Below, piece after piece: positions 1 through 6,868 of a stretch of 15,161 nt of DNA. Source of the stretch: CG1-02-35-72 sp045046885. GTDB lineage: Bacteria > Bacteroidota > Bacteroidia > Flavobacteriales > Flavobacteriaceae. The first letter of the stretch is position 1. The number at the start of each line of letters is the position of its first letter. The stretch covers positions 1 through 15,161 of the forward strand of contig JASFYX010000040.1 in NCBI GenBank assembly GCA_045046885.1. Direction: 5' to 3'. A program made the position numbers and the translations under genes. Below the pieces are notes generated by a model that worked only from the letters and a program-made list of their open reading frames with translations, did not search any database and was not told the origin of the DNA.

Positions 1-1837
1 TTATTGGGCACAAATTGCCAATACTTATAATTGGCACAGAAAATGGGATAAAGTTGTAGAATACGATTGGGAAAAAGCCAAATTCGAATGGTTTAAAGGC
101 GCTAAACTCAATATTACTGAAAATTGTATAGATCGTCATTTAGAAAATCGTGGTGATGAATTAGCCATTATTTGGGAACCAAATGATCCTAATGAAAATA
201 ATAGAACCTTTACGTACAATGAACTATCTGTCGAGGTAAATAAATTTGCCAATGTGCTCAAAAGTAAAGGCGTTGTAAAAGGCGATAGGGTTTGTTTGTA
301 CATGCAAATGGTACCCGAATTGGCTATTGCTGTTTTGGCTTGTGCCCGTATTGGAGCTATTCATTCAGTTGTATTTGCTGGATTTTCTGCCATGGCATTG
401 TCCACTAGAATTAATGATTCTAGTTGTAAAGTCCTTTTAACTGCCGATGGCGTTTATAGAGGCGCCAAAGCCGTTGATTTAAAAGCCATAGCTGATGAAG
501 CTTTAGAAACTTGCCCAACTATTGAAACGTCTATCGTTTTAAAACGCATAGATTCTAAAGTAACTATGAAAGCAGATCGCGATGTTTGGTGGCACGATGA
601 ATTAGCCAAAGTTGACACTAATTGTCCTGCTGAAATTATGGATGCCGAAGATGTTTTATTTATTTTATATACATCAGGGTCAACCGGAAAACCAAAAGGT
701 ATGGTACATACTTGTGCGGGTTATATGGTACAAACGGCGCATAGTTTTAGAAATGTTTTCCAATATCAACACGGTGATATTTATTATTGTACCGCCGATA
801 TTGGTTGGATTACGGGTCATAGTTATATTGTTTATGGTCCTCTTGCAGCAGGAGCAACCACATTGATGTTCGAAGGTGTTCCTTCTTACCCAGATTATGG
901 GCGTTTTTGGGCTATCGTAGAAAAATATAAAGTCAATCAATTCTATACAGCACCAACAGCAATTCGTGCTTTAGCAGCTCAAGGAAATGAATTTACAGAA
1001 AAGTACGATATGAGTTCGATAAAAGTTTTAGGAACTGTAGGAGAACCCATAAACGAAGAAGCTTGGCACTGGTATGACGAAAAAATCGGCAAGCAAAAAT
1101 CGCCAATTGTAGATACTTGGTGGCAAACAGAAACAGGCAGTATTATGATTTCTCCTTTAGCAGGTGTCACACCAACTAAACCAACTTTTGCGACCAGACC
1201 TTTACCAGGTATTCAACCTTGTTTGGTTGACGATAAAGGCAAAGAACAGGATACAAATCCAGCAGAAGGACGTTTGTGTATGAAATATCCTTGGCCTTCT
1301 ATGGCTCGTACTATTTATGGCGATCATCAAAGATATATTAACACTTATTTTTCTGCATTCCCCGGTAAATATTTTACAGGCGATGGGGCTTTTAGAGACT
1401 TAGAAGGCAACTACCGAATTACAGGTCGTGTTGATGATGTTGTTATTGTATCTGGACATAATTTAGGAACAGCTCCGATAGAAAATATTATAAATGAGCA
1501 CAGTAATGTGGTAGAATCGGCCATAGTTGGCTATCCTCATGATATTAAAGGGAATGCCTTATATGCCTATGTTATTTTATACGAAGAACCTGACAATGAA
1601 GATTTCTTACGCAAAGAAATAAATGAATTGATAGGCAGAACTATTGGGCATATTGCCAAGTTAGATAAAATTCAGTTTGTGCCCGGATTGCCAAAAACAC
1701 GTTCTGGAAAAATTATGCGTCGTATTCTACGCAAAATTGCCGAAGACGAGACGTCAAATTTAGGCGATATTTCTACTTTGTTAAATCCAGATGTGGTTGA
1801 AGCTATTATGAAGGGCTCATTGGTAAAAAAAGTTTAA
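1..1837 (+). CDS. acs: Acetyl-CoA synthetase (acetate--CoA ligase), 5' end outside the window
   Basis: Converts acetate, ATP and CoA to acetyl-CoA, AMP and PPi in the cytoplasm through an acetyl-adenylate. The open frame runs back to base 2 without a stop, so about 611 residues are visible. Family members have about 630-650, so roughly 20-40 N-terminal residues are missing. The visible N-terminus (WAQIANTYNWHRKWDKV) is typical of Acs. ANL-superfamily motifs appear in order: the phosphate loop TSGSTGKPKG (near 672-701), DTWWQTETG (near 1112-1138), YFTGDGAFRD (near 1369-1398), the hinge GRVDDVVIVSGHNLGTAPIE (near 1424-1483) and the C-terminal PKTRSGKIMRR (near 1690-1722). The lysine of that last motif is catalytic for adenylation and is the known acetylation site in homologues. 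One oddity is Asn (codon 1460-1462) where enterobacterial Acs has Arg in SGHRLG. A GTG at 254 is internal, not the start. The gene ends just before a strong hairpin. Identification is very secure. Confidence 0.97.
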   Translation, partial: YWAQIANTYNWHRKWDKVVEYDWEKAKFEWFKGAKLNITENCIDRHLENRGDELAIIWEPNDPNENNRTFTYNELSVEVNKFANVLKSKGVVKGDRVCLYMQMVPELAIAVLACARIGAIHSVVFAGFSAMALSTRINDSSCKVLLTADGVYRGAKAVDLKAIADEALETCPTIETSIVLKRIDSKVTMKADRDVWWHDELAKVDTNCPAEIMDAEDVLFILYTSGSTGKPKGMVHTCAGYMVQTAHSFRNVFQYQHGDIYYCTADIGWITGHSYIVYGPLAAGATTLMFEGVPSYPDYGRFWAIVEKYKVNQFYTAPTAIRALAAQGNEFTEKYDMSSIKVLGTVGEPINEEAWHWYDEKIGKQKSPIVDTWWQTETGSIMISPLAGVTPTKPTFATRPLPGIQPCLVDDKGKEQDTNPAEGRLCMKYPWPSMARTIYGDHQRYINTYFSAFPGKYFTGDGAFRDLEGNYRITGRVDDVVIVSGHNLGTAPIENIINEHSNVVESAIVGYPHDIKGNALYAYVILYEEPDNEDFLRKEINELIGRTIGHIAKLDKIQFVPGLPKTRSGKIMRRILRKIAEDETSNLGDISTLLNPDVVEAIMKGSLVKKV

Positions 1838-1850
1838 TCAACCAAAGACA

Positions 1851-1905
1851 GACCTAACAGGTTTTAACTTGCCCGCCTTTGGAGGGAAACCTGTTAGGTC
1901 TTTTT
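1851..1905 (+). terminator. Hairpin terminator after acs, probably a dispersed inverted-repeat element
   Basis: Bases 1851-1864 (gacctaacaggttt) and 1887-1900 (aaacctgttaggtc) form a perfect 14-bp stem, followed at once by TTTTT (1901-1905), so it reads as an intrinsic terminator for acs. The 22-base loop contains a second short inverted repeat, cccgcc-ttt-ggaggg, with one mismatch. The - strand exonuclease gene ends inside the T-tract (stop at 1904-1906), so the stem may also stop transcription from the other side, although no good U-run follows it in that direction. From memory, AACAGG/CCTGTT stems like this one recur between genes in flavobacteria, but I could not check copy number. Confidence 0.88.
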
Positions 1906-2563
1906 ATATTAGGCCATTCTTTTCTGAATTTCTAAATAAATCGGAATAATGAATTTGACGCTCTTGCTTTAATTTAGATAAGATTTTTAAAAATAATTGC
2001 GCTGTAATAAACGCATCACCCGCAGCGGTATGTCTGTCATTGGTTTGGATTCTAAATTCTTTACACAAAACATCTAAGTTGTAATGATTGTTTTTTTTGC
2101 CAGCCAATTTTTTGTAGAGAATTCCGGTATCAATCACTTTATTTTTTAGTTTCCCTAATTTCATCCGCTTTAAAGCGATATTAATCATACTAATATCAAA
2201 AGCCGCGTGATGTGCAATTAAAACAGCATTGCCAATGTATTTTATAAAGGCTTCAATAGCTTCTTTTTCGGTTAGCTTTTTATAGTTACCTTCTTTTAAA
2301 ATACCGTGAATTTTGACACTTTCGTGATTAAACTTATCTTGTTGTAAATAGATTTCGAGACCTTGCGCTACATCAATAATATTATTTTTTAAGCTTACAG
2401 CACCGATAGATAAAATGCAGTCTGTTTTAAAATCTAGACCAGTAGTTTCTGTATCAAAAATAATAAAATGAGTTGTTGCAATAGTTTGCACTTGTTTTTG
2501 CTTAAACAATTTTAGGTAGTCTCGCCAAAATAAGGGCTTGTTCTTATGGAGGAAATCTAGCAT
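1904..2563 (-). CDS. DnaQ-like 3'-5' exonuclease (DEDDh family)
   Basis: A 219-residue protein with the fold of the DNA polymerase III epsilon subunit and RNase T. Counting from the ATG at 2563, the catalytic residues are D37 and E39 in FDTETTG, D123 in HHAAFD, and H178 and D183 in RHTAAGD. This is a complete two-metal DEDDh site, so a 3'-5' exonuclease is expected. A lysine-rich N-terminal stretch of about 30 residues precedes the domain; there is no helicase, polymerase or UvrC-like fusion. I chose ATG 2563 because it overlaps the upstream stop as TGATG, a usual sign of translational coupling. A GTG one codon upstream (2566) is the alternative. It is the second gene of an operon with the DUF294 regulator. 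Such lone DnaQ-like proteins next to acs and DUF294 genes are not the replicative proofreading subunit. Their nucleic-acid substrate is unknown, and a role in acetate metabolism is only inferred from position. Confidence 0.9.
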   Translation of the reverse strand: MLDFLHKNKPLFWRDYLKLFKQKQVQTIATTHFIIFDTETTGLDFKTDCILSIGAVSLKNNIIDVAQGLEIYLQQDKFNHESVKIHGILKEGNYKKLTEKEAIEAFIKYIGNAVLIAHHAAFDISMINIALKRMKLGKLKNKVIDTGILYKKLAGKKNNHYNLDVLCKEFRIQTNDRHTAAGDAFITAQLFLKILSKLKQERQIHYSDLFRNSEKNGLI

Positions 2564-4482
2564 CACATCATTTGAGATAAGTTATACCTTATATTTAACA
2601 TATCTTGAATGGCTTTTATGGGCTTAAAACACGCTTTTAACTTGAGTTTTTCTAATTTACCTAGTTTGCCTAAATCGGCAAAACGCCCACTGTCATTGTG
2701 TTTTAATCCTTGCTTAGTGCGATATCTGATAAGGATTTTAAAAGAATCTATACACGATTGAAATAAATCTTTATTTTTAGGTTCTATTTTTATGAGCGCT
2801 TCATACCTACTTATGGTATTGTTGTTTTCTTTTAAATTATGTGATAAAGCCAGAAGTCTGGCGGCATCTACTAAAGGCATAAGGGCACGACTTTTTAAAT
2901 CGAATTGTTCTTTATTTTCGCCATTTTGATCTACTACAAATTGTCTGAAAAAGCTCAAGGGTGGTGGGCTTTTTAAAGCATTTCTTCCTAAAAAATTTAA
3001 AAATATTTCGAAATGATTAATGGAATTAAAGATGCTTTCAGATAACTGAGAAACCAATTCCTTTACGCCATAAATAAAAGTGTAATCAAAAAATATGGTA
3101 CACATCATAACGGCTTCTTCTGTGGGCGTTTTAATCCAATGATCGAATTGTAATTGCCATTCTGATAAAGGCAAACACCATTTAGGATTGCGCGCCATCA
3201 TTTCGGCAGGACAATAGTCATAGCCTATAAAATGGAGTTTTTCGTTTATTTTTTTGGCGAGTTTTAAAAAATAAGATTTTGTTTTAGTTGTAAGTTCTTC
3301 AGCAACATTTTCAAAAACCAAACAATTATCTTGATCGGTTATCAATAATTGTTCGTGGCGTCCTTGACTTCCAAGAGCCAACCACGCAAATTTTACTGGT
3401 GGTGCTGTTTTCATTTCTTTGATTGAAAACGCGATGGCTTTTTGAGTAATAACGTCATTTATTTCTGATATCACTTTAAGGATAAACGTAATAGGAATGT
3501 CCTGAGAAATATAACTTTTTAATAGTTGATGCGATTTTTCTTTAATATACCTAAGTGAGTTTACATTTTTGGCGCGTTTTAATTCTTTTACTAAAACCGA
3601 TGGGTTGTTACCGTGTAAAACCACAATATCGTGTTCAGATAAAACACCTAATAATTTTGAGTTTGGTGTGCCATCTTTTGTTATACACAAATGGGTTATT
3701 TTATGTTTTAGCATGGCTATTTGCGCTTCGGCAGTAGAAATGTTTTCAGGCGAAGTTATAACCGGAGACGACATAATTTTTGAAACACTATCGTCAATTG
3801 AAACTAAACCCGTAGCTATTTTTAAGCGTAAATCCTTATCGGTAATAATACCTTTAGGTTTATTGTTTTTTACAACTAAAATAGAGCCAACGCTTTTTGT
3901 ACACATAATTTCTGCCGCTTCTTTTATGCTTTTAAATTGGCTACAAGTAATGGGTGTTTTACTATAATTAATGGTTTGTATATCGTTTAAATTTAATTTA
4001 TTTGTTTGCAAGACATCTTCATTGGCAAAGAGTTCATGAGCGCCCTCTTGTGCATAAGGCGCACGGATATTTGAAGAATAACTGGCCAATAAAAATTTAT
4101 GCGCCTTGCTATTAGAAGCAATTATTTCTTTAAGTAGCGCGACAGAAATAGCATACAAAATAGATTCTTCTTTAGCACGCGCACTTAACAAATAATTATT
4201 TTCTTGGATTAAAGCACGTAAACCAAAAATATCGCCTTCATCACAAATATCAACTAATATGCTATCATTATCCATTTGCCTACACAAACCGATGGCTCCT
4301 TCTTTTACAACATAAAAATCTTCTTTAGGTTTTTCTGATTCTTTAAAAACAGCATCGCCATTTTCTATATACACCACCTTTACTTGTTCGGCAATTTTAG
4401 TGAGTTGTTCTTTTTCTAAAATATCAAAAGGGGGATAATTTTTTAGGAAATCAAAAATTCTTGTAGCAATAGTGTTTTTCAT
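2563..4482 (-). CDS. Cyclic-nucleotide-fold / CBS / DUF294 nucleotidyltransferase-like regulatory protein
   Basis: A 639-residue cytoplasmic multidomain protein. An N-terminal cNMP-binding fold (about 12-135) is followed by two CBS repeats (about 175-290; CTKSVGSILVV...GIITDKDLR and a second repeat ending GVLSEHDI). Next comes a DUF294 nucleotidyltransferase-like domain with GSQGRHE...TDQD (G371, S372, D383, D385), the GS-x10-D-x-D pattern of the GlnD/polymerase-beta superfamily, and then a helical DUF294 C-terminal domain (about 485-630). CBS pairs usually sense adenine nucleotides, so a role as an energy or nucleotide sensor is plausible, and the NTase domain could modify a protein or RNA. 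In the phosphate-binding cassette (83-105, GDIFGLRALI...LLSARAKEE) the usual Glu and the Arg that holds the cyclic phosphate are not where expected, so cAMP binding is doubtful. It is cotranscribed with the exonuclease and converges on acs; homologues sit next to acs and acetate symporter genes elsewhere. The molecular function is not established. Confidence 0.92.
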   Translation of the reverse strand: MKNTIATRIFDFLKNYPPFDILEKEQLTKIAEQVKVVYIENGDAVFKESEKPKEDFYVVKEGAIGLCRQMDNDSILVDICDEGDIFGLRALIQENNYLLSARAKEESILYAISVALLKEIIASNSKAHKFLLASYSSNIRAPYAQEGAHELFANEDVLQTNKLNLNDIQTINYSKTPITCSQFKSIKEAAEIMCTKSVGSILVVKNNKPKGIITDKDLRLKIATGLVSIDDSVSKIMSSPVITSPENISTAEAQIAMLKHKITHLCITKDGTPNSKLLGVLSEHDIVVLHGNNPSVLVKELKRAKNVNSLRYIKEKSHQLLKSYISQDIPITFILKVISEINDVITQKAIAFSIKEMKTAPPVKFAWLALGSQGRHEQLLITDQDNCLVFENVAEELTTKTKSYFLKLAKKINEKLHFIGYDYCPAEMMARNPKWCLPLSEWQLQFDHWIKTPTEEAVMMCTIFFDYTFIYGVKELVSQLSESIFNSINHFEIFLNFLGRNALKSPPPLSFFRQFVVDQNGENKEQFDLKSRALMPLVDAARLLALSHNLKENNNTISRYEALIKIEPKNKDLFQSCIDSFKILIRYRTKQGLKHNDSGRFADLGKLGKLEKLKLKACFKPIKAIQDMLNIRYNLSQMM

Positions 4483-4528
4483 AAAAGGTCTTAAAAATGA
4501 ACACCTAAAATTACGAAAAAATACAGCT

Positions 4529-4550
4529 AAAAAAAAGGAAACGTTTACTT
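4529..4550 (-). other. Near-palindrome with adjacent T-run between the upstream paralogue and the DUF294 gene
   Basis: Bases 4535-4550 form a 16-base dyad (aaggaaacgtttactt), with seven of eight pairs matching around a central CG. Read on the - strand, it is followed directly by eight Ts (complement of 4529-4536). It lies about 50-70 bases before the DUF294 start and about 40 bases after the stop of the upstream gene. It could be a weak terminator for that gene or an operator for the DUF294-exonuclease operon. As a hairpin it is GC-poor with a mismatch, so an operator is at least as likely. No perfect TAnnTTTG box is seen here; TAATTTTA on the - strand (about 30 bases before the ATG) is the nearest. 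Confidence 0.35.
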
Positions 4551-4588
4551 ATAGATTTAATATTTTGTAGATGATGTGAAATAGGACT

Positions 4589-5569
4589 TTAATTTTTATC
4601 AGGTTTATAATCAAAAGGTAGTAGCTCGGGTATGCGTTGATTACCCATATAACCTTTCCAAAGAATACCGTAGGGGCTGTAATAGCCGTTTTTAGAAATA
4701 TATATAGAGTCGGTTAATTGGTAGAGTTTTGTAACTGCGTTATCATCATCCCTAAAGTAGATTATTAGAAAATCTTTAATTTTTATATAGTTATTGTGTT
4801 TTTTATTTAGGACAGAATCGGCTACAAATTTAAGGCGGTTACCTTCTAAAACAGTATAGCGTTCTTCTTTTAATCTATTGTTGTAAAGCGCCCTTATAAA
4901 GTGCATTTTTGAACCCAGATAGACTGACTTTCGGTGTTTTTTAATTTTTTTAAGAGCGATAGAATCCGTTATTTTACTTTCTTTAAAATAATAGGAGCCT
5001 TGAAAAAATACAGTATCTCTACGGTAGTAAAATTGATTGAGATAGTACTTTATTTTATAACCTAAATATCTGTTATTTATTACGATAGGTTTATTGCTAT
5101 ATCCGTAAAGTGTTTTTTTATCTTTAGAAAAAATCAGTCTAATTTGATTTATATTTTCAATGGTGCAGTAATGTGCTAAACTTGTAGTTCCAAGAAATTC
5201 ACGTTTAAAAATGCGTTCTTTTTTTCGCCTGTAACTTTTGCTGTAATTTAATTCTACAGATTGTAATTTAAAAGATTTGGGTTTCAAATAAATAGTTAGA
5301 TTTTTATCTGCAGAGTGGTTTTTTATGCTTTGTGTTTTATATCCCATATAGCTGACATAAAAAGGGATGTGGTTATTATTCTGTTGTTTTAAGTTAAAGT
5401 AGCCTAGGGAATCTGTTGTAGAGCCTGTAATAATAGTGCCATTAAAATAGACATTGGCAAAAACTATGGGTTTGTGTGTGTCCTTATCTAGAACACGTCC
5501 TTTAATAATTTGCGCTTGAATATTAAAACTTATAAGAGAGAGAAAGTAAATAAAACATAGCTGTTTCAT
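4589..5569 (-). CDS. Secreted carboxypeptidase-regulatory-like domain protein (paralogue 1)
   Basis: A 326-residue protein. An N-terminal signal peptide (about 1-20, ending NIQAQ) indicates export. Residues about 21-95 form a CarboxypepD_reg-like beta-sandwich (IKGRVLDKDTHKPIVFANVY...TTDSLGYFNL...VSYMGYKT), the domain found at the front of SusC-like receptors. No TonB plug or barrel follows. The C-terminal part (about 110-326) is a lysine- and tyrosine-rich region with the patches KERIFKREFLG, NKPIVINN.YLGYKI, DTVFFQGSYYFKE, LGSKMHFIRALYNN and LYQLTDSIYI.KNGY.SPYGI. The same patches occur in the second paralogue, at roughly half identity by eye. I cannot assign a function to this region. Lack of a barrel and presence of a signal peptide suggest a periplasmic or surface-associated protein. 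It lies directly downstream of tRNA-Arg on the same strand. The promoter is not clear; AAACTTTG just before the ATG resembles a -7 box with one mismatch. Confidence 0.88.
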   Translation of the reverse strand: MKQLCFIYFLSLISFNIQAQIIKGRVLDKDTHKPIVFANVYFNGTIITGSTTDSLGYFNLKQQNNNHIPFYVSYMGYKTQSIKNHSADKNLTIYLKPKSFKLQSVELNYSKSYRRKKERIFKREFLGTTSLAHYCTIENINQIRLIFSKDKKTLYGYSNKPIVINNRYLGYKIKYYLNQFYYRRDTVFFQGSYYFKESKITDSIALKKIKKHRKSVYLGSKMHFIRALYNNRLKEERYTVLEGNRLKFVADSVLNKKHNNYIKIKDFLIIYFRDDDNAVTKLYQLTDSIYISKNGYYSPYGILWKGYMGNQRIPELLPFDYKPDKN

Positions 5570-5639
5570 GTTTTTAAGGCAAAGTTTGGTTTTTCAGTCT
5601 GCTCATTTTATTGTCAAGAATCATTCCAAAAAACTAGAG

Positions 5640-5711
5640 TACCCTCGCTAGGAATCGAACCTAGATCTAAAGTTTAGGAAACTTTTGTTCTATCCGTTGA
5701 ACTACGAGGGC
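5640..5711 (-). tRNA. tRNA-Arg (anticodon CCU)
   Basis: A 72-base cloverleaf on the - strand. The acceptor stem is GCCCTCG/CGAGGGT, with a closing G-U pair and discriminator A. The D stem is GTTC/GAAC, the anticodon stem AAAGT/ACTTT with loop TTCCTAA, and the T stem CTAGG/CCTAG with loop TTCGATT. The anticodon CCT reads the AGG codon for arginine. No CCA is encoded (the next bases are CTC), so CCA must be added after transcription. A short T-run (CTAGTTTTTT) follows the 3' end and may help termination. The gene sits between two paralogous protein genes on the same strand. Confidence 0.95.
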
Positions 5712-5721
5712 AAAAGTTCTG

Positions 5722-5753
5722 CAAAAATAAGATAATTGTAGAAGTAGTAACAA
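5722..5753 (-). promoter_or_regulatory. Promoter of tRNA-Arg (Bacteroidota -33/-7 type)
   Basis: On the - strand a perfect TAnnTTTG box (TATTTTTG, 5729 down to 5722) lies 21 bases after a TTG (5753-5751). This fits the TTG-N(17-23)-TAnnTTTG consensus of the Bacteroidota primary sigma factor. The box ends 10 bases before the first tRNA base, so transcription would begin within a few bases of the mature 5' end. The region lies just downstream of the stop of the upstream paralogue, so the tRNA need not depend on readthrough. Confidence 0.7.
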
Positions 5754-5780
5754 CAGAGAAACAGTTTTAATAAAAATATT

Positions 5781-6752
5781 TTAATCTTTATCAGGATTGT
5801 ATTCAAAAGGGAGTAAATCGCTCAATCTTTGAGAGCCCATATAACCTGTCCAAAAAATACCGTAGGGGTGATTATAACCATTTTTTGCAATATAAACAGA
5901 ATCGGTAAGTTGATATAAATTAGATTCTTCTCTACCTCTGTAACTAATTTTTATATGATTTTTTATGCCTAAATAGTGACTATTTTTATGTGTCATAATA
6001 CTGTCGTAATTGTATTTATAACGATTATATCCTAAAACTTTGTAGCCTTCTTTTTTGAGGTTATTATTAAATAACGATCTAATAAAGTGCATTTTAGAGC
6101 CATAATAAGCTTCTTTGCGATGGTTTTTAATAGTTTTTAATTTTTCTGGATTGTCTATCTTTTTTTCTTTAAAATAAAAAGCACCTTGAAAAAAAACGGT
6201 GTCGTTTCTGTAATAAAAGTAGTCTAAATAATAATCTATTTTATAGCCCAAATAGGTATTGTTTATCACAATAGGTTTTTTAGTGAAAGCATTTAAAGTC
6301 GATTTATCTTTAGAATATTTAAGTTTTATTTCGTCTAGATTTTCTATTATACAATAACGAGCTGTACGATTTGGACCTAAAAATTCACGTTTAAAAATGC
6401 GTTCTTTTAATTTTCGTCTTGTTTTACCACTTTTAATTACAACAGTATTGAGTTCGAAAGTCTTGGGTCTTAAATAAACTTTTAAAAATTTACCTGATAT
6501 ATAATCACTAATTTCACTCGAATAATAACTCACAAAACTAACGGTTAACGGTAAATGTTGATTAGAGACTAATTTTAGTTTAAAGTAACCTAAAGTGTCT
6601 GTAGTAGTTCCTTGAAAAGTACCGTTAAAATACACGTTTGCAAAAATAACAGGTTCATGCGTTTTGGAATCTAAAACACGCCCACGTAGCTCTTGAGCAT
6701 AAAAATTTAAACTTAAAAAAACACAAAATAAAGCTATGCTAAGCTTTTTCAT
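5781..6752 (-). CDS. Secreted carboxypeptidase-regulatory-like domain protein (paralogue 2)
   Basis: A 323-residue protein with the same layout as the paralogue at 4589-5569. The signal peptide is about 1-20 (ending NFYAQ). The CarboxypepD_reg-like domain (about 21-95) contains LRGRVLDSKTHEPVIFANVY and TTDTLGYFKL. The C-terminal region carries KERIFKREFLG, KKPIVINN.YLGYKI, DTVFFQGAFYFKE, YGSKMHFIRSLFNN and LYQLTDSVYIAKNGY. Both proteins end in a nearly identical LLPF-[DE]-Y-x-PDK tail. A shared insertion-free alignment and adjacent positions point to tandem duplication followed by divergence. No catalytic motif is recognisable. The gene is transcribed away from menC, so the 116-base gap between the two start codons is a shared control region; a TAATTTTA box on the - strand (6807 to 6800) could be its -7 element. 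Possible roles are surface assembly or envelope signalling, but neither is shown by the sequence. Confidence 0.88.
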   Translation of the reverse strand: MKKLSIALFCVFLSLNFYAQELRGRVLDSKTHEPVIFANVYFNGTFQGTTTDTLGYFKLKLVSNQHLPLTVSFVSYYSSEISDYISGKFLKVYLRPKTFELNTVVIKSGKTRRKLKERIFKREFLGPNRTARYCIIENLDEIKLKYSKDKSTLNAFTKKPIVINNTYLGYKIDYYLDYFYYRNDTVFFQGAFYFKEKKIDNPEKLKTIKNHRKEAYYGSKMHFIRSLFNNNLKKEGYKVLGYNRYKYNYDSIMTHKNSHYLGIKNHIKISYRGREESNLYQLTDSVYIAKNGYNHPYGIFWTGYMGSQRLSDLLPFEYNPDKD

Positions 6753-6825
6753 TTTAATTTTTTAGTTGATTAGTTTATATTTTGTCATGGTTTTTCTACT
6801 AAAATTACAAGTTTTCTTTATTTTA

Positions 6826-6862
6826 TTTGATACAACTTAATACAAGCTAAGTTGTATATTTG
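6826..6862 (+). promoter_or_regulatory. menC promoter region with a perfect inverted repeat
   Basis: A perfect TAnnTTTG box (TATATTTG, 6855-6862) lies only 6 bases before the menC ATG at 6869, so transcription from it would begin at or next to the start codon. Overlapping its left edge is a perfect 10-bp inverted repeat: atacaactta (6830-6839) and taagttgtat (6848-6857) with an 8-base spacer. The spacer holds a third ATACAA copy in direct orientation. A TTTG at 6826-6829 is a possible -33 element, but the 25-base gap is longer than usual. The arrangement suggests repressor control, although the regulator is unknown. Confidence 0.55.
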
Positions 6863-6868
6863 TCTATT

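Noticed and set aside
254..1837. acs starting at the GTG at 254
   Set aside because: The same frame is open to base 2 and encodes recognisable Acs N-terminal sequence, so GTG 254 is internal.
3555..3967. Two + strand open frames inside the DUF294 gene
   Set aside because: They lie opposite strongly recognisable CBS and linker coding sequence, have no known domain, and look like antisense shadows.
6860..6868. TTG 6860 as menC start
   Set aside because: It overlaps the TAnnTTTG promoter box, and the ATG at 6869 gives the expected MenC N-terminus.
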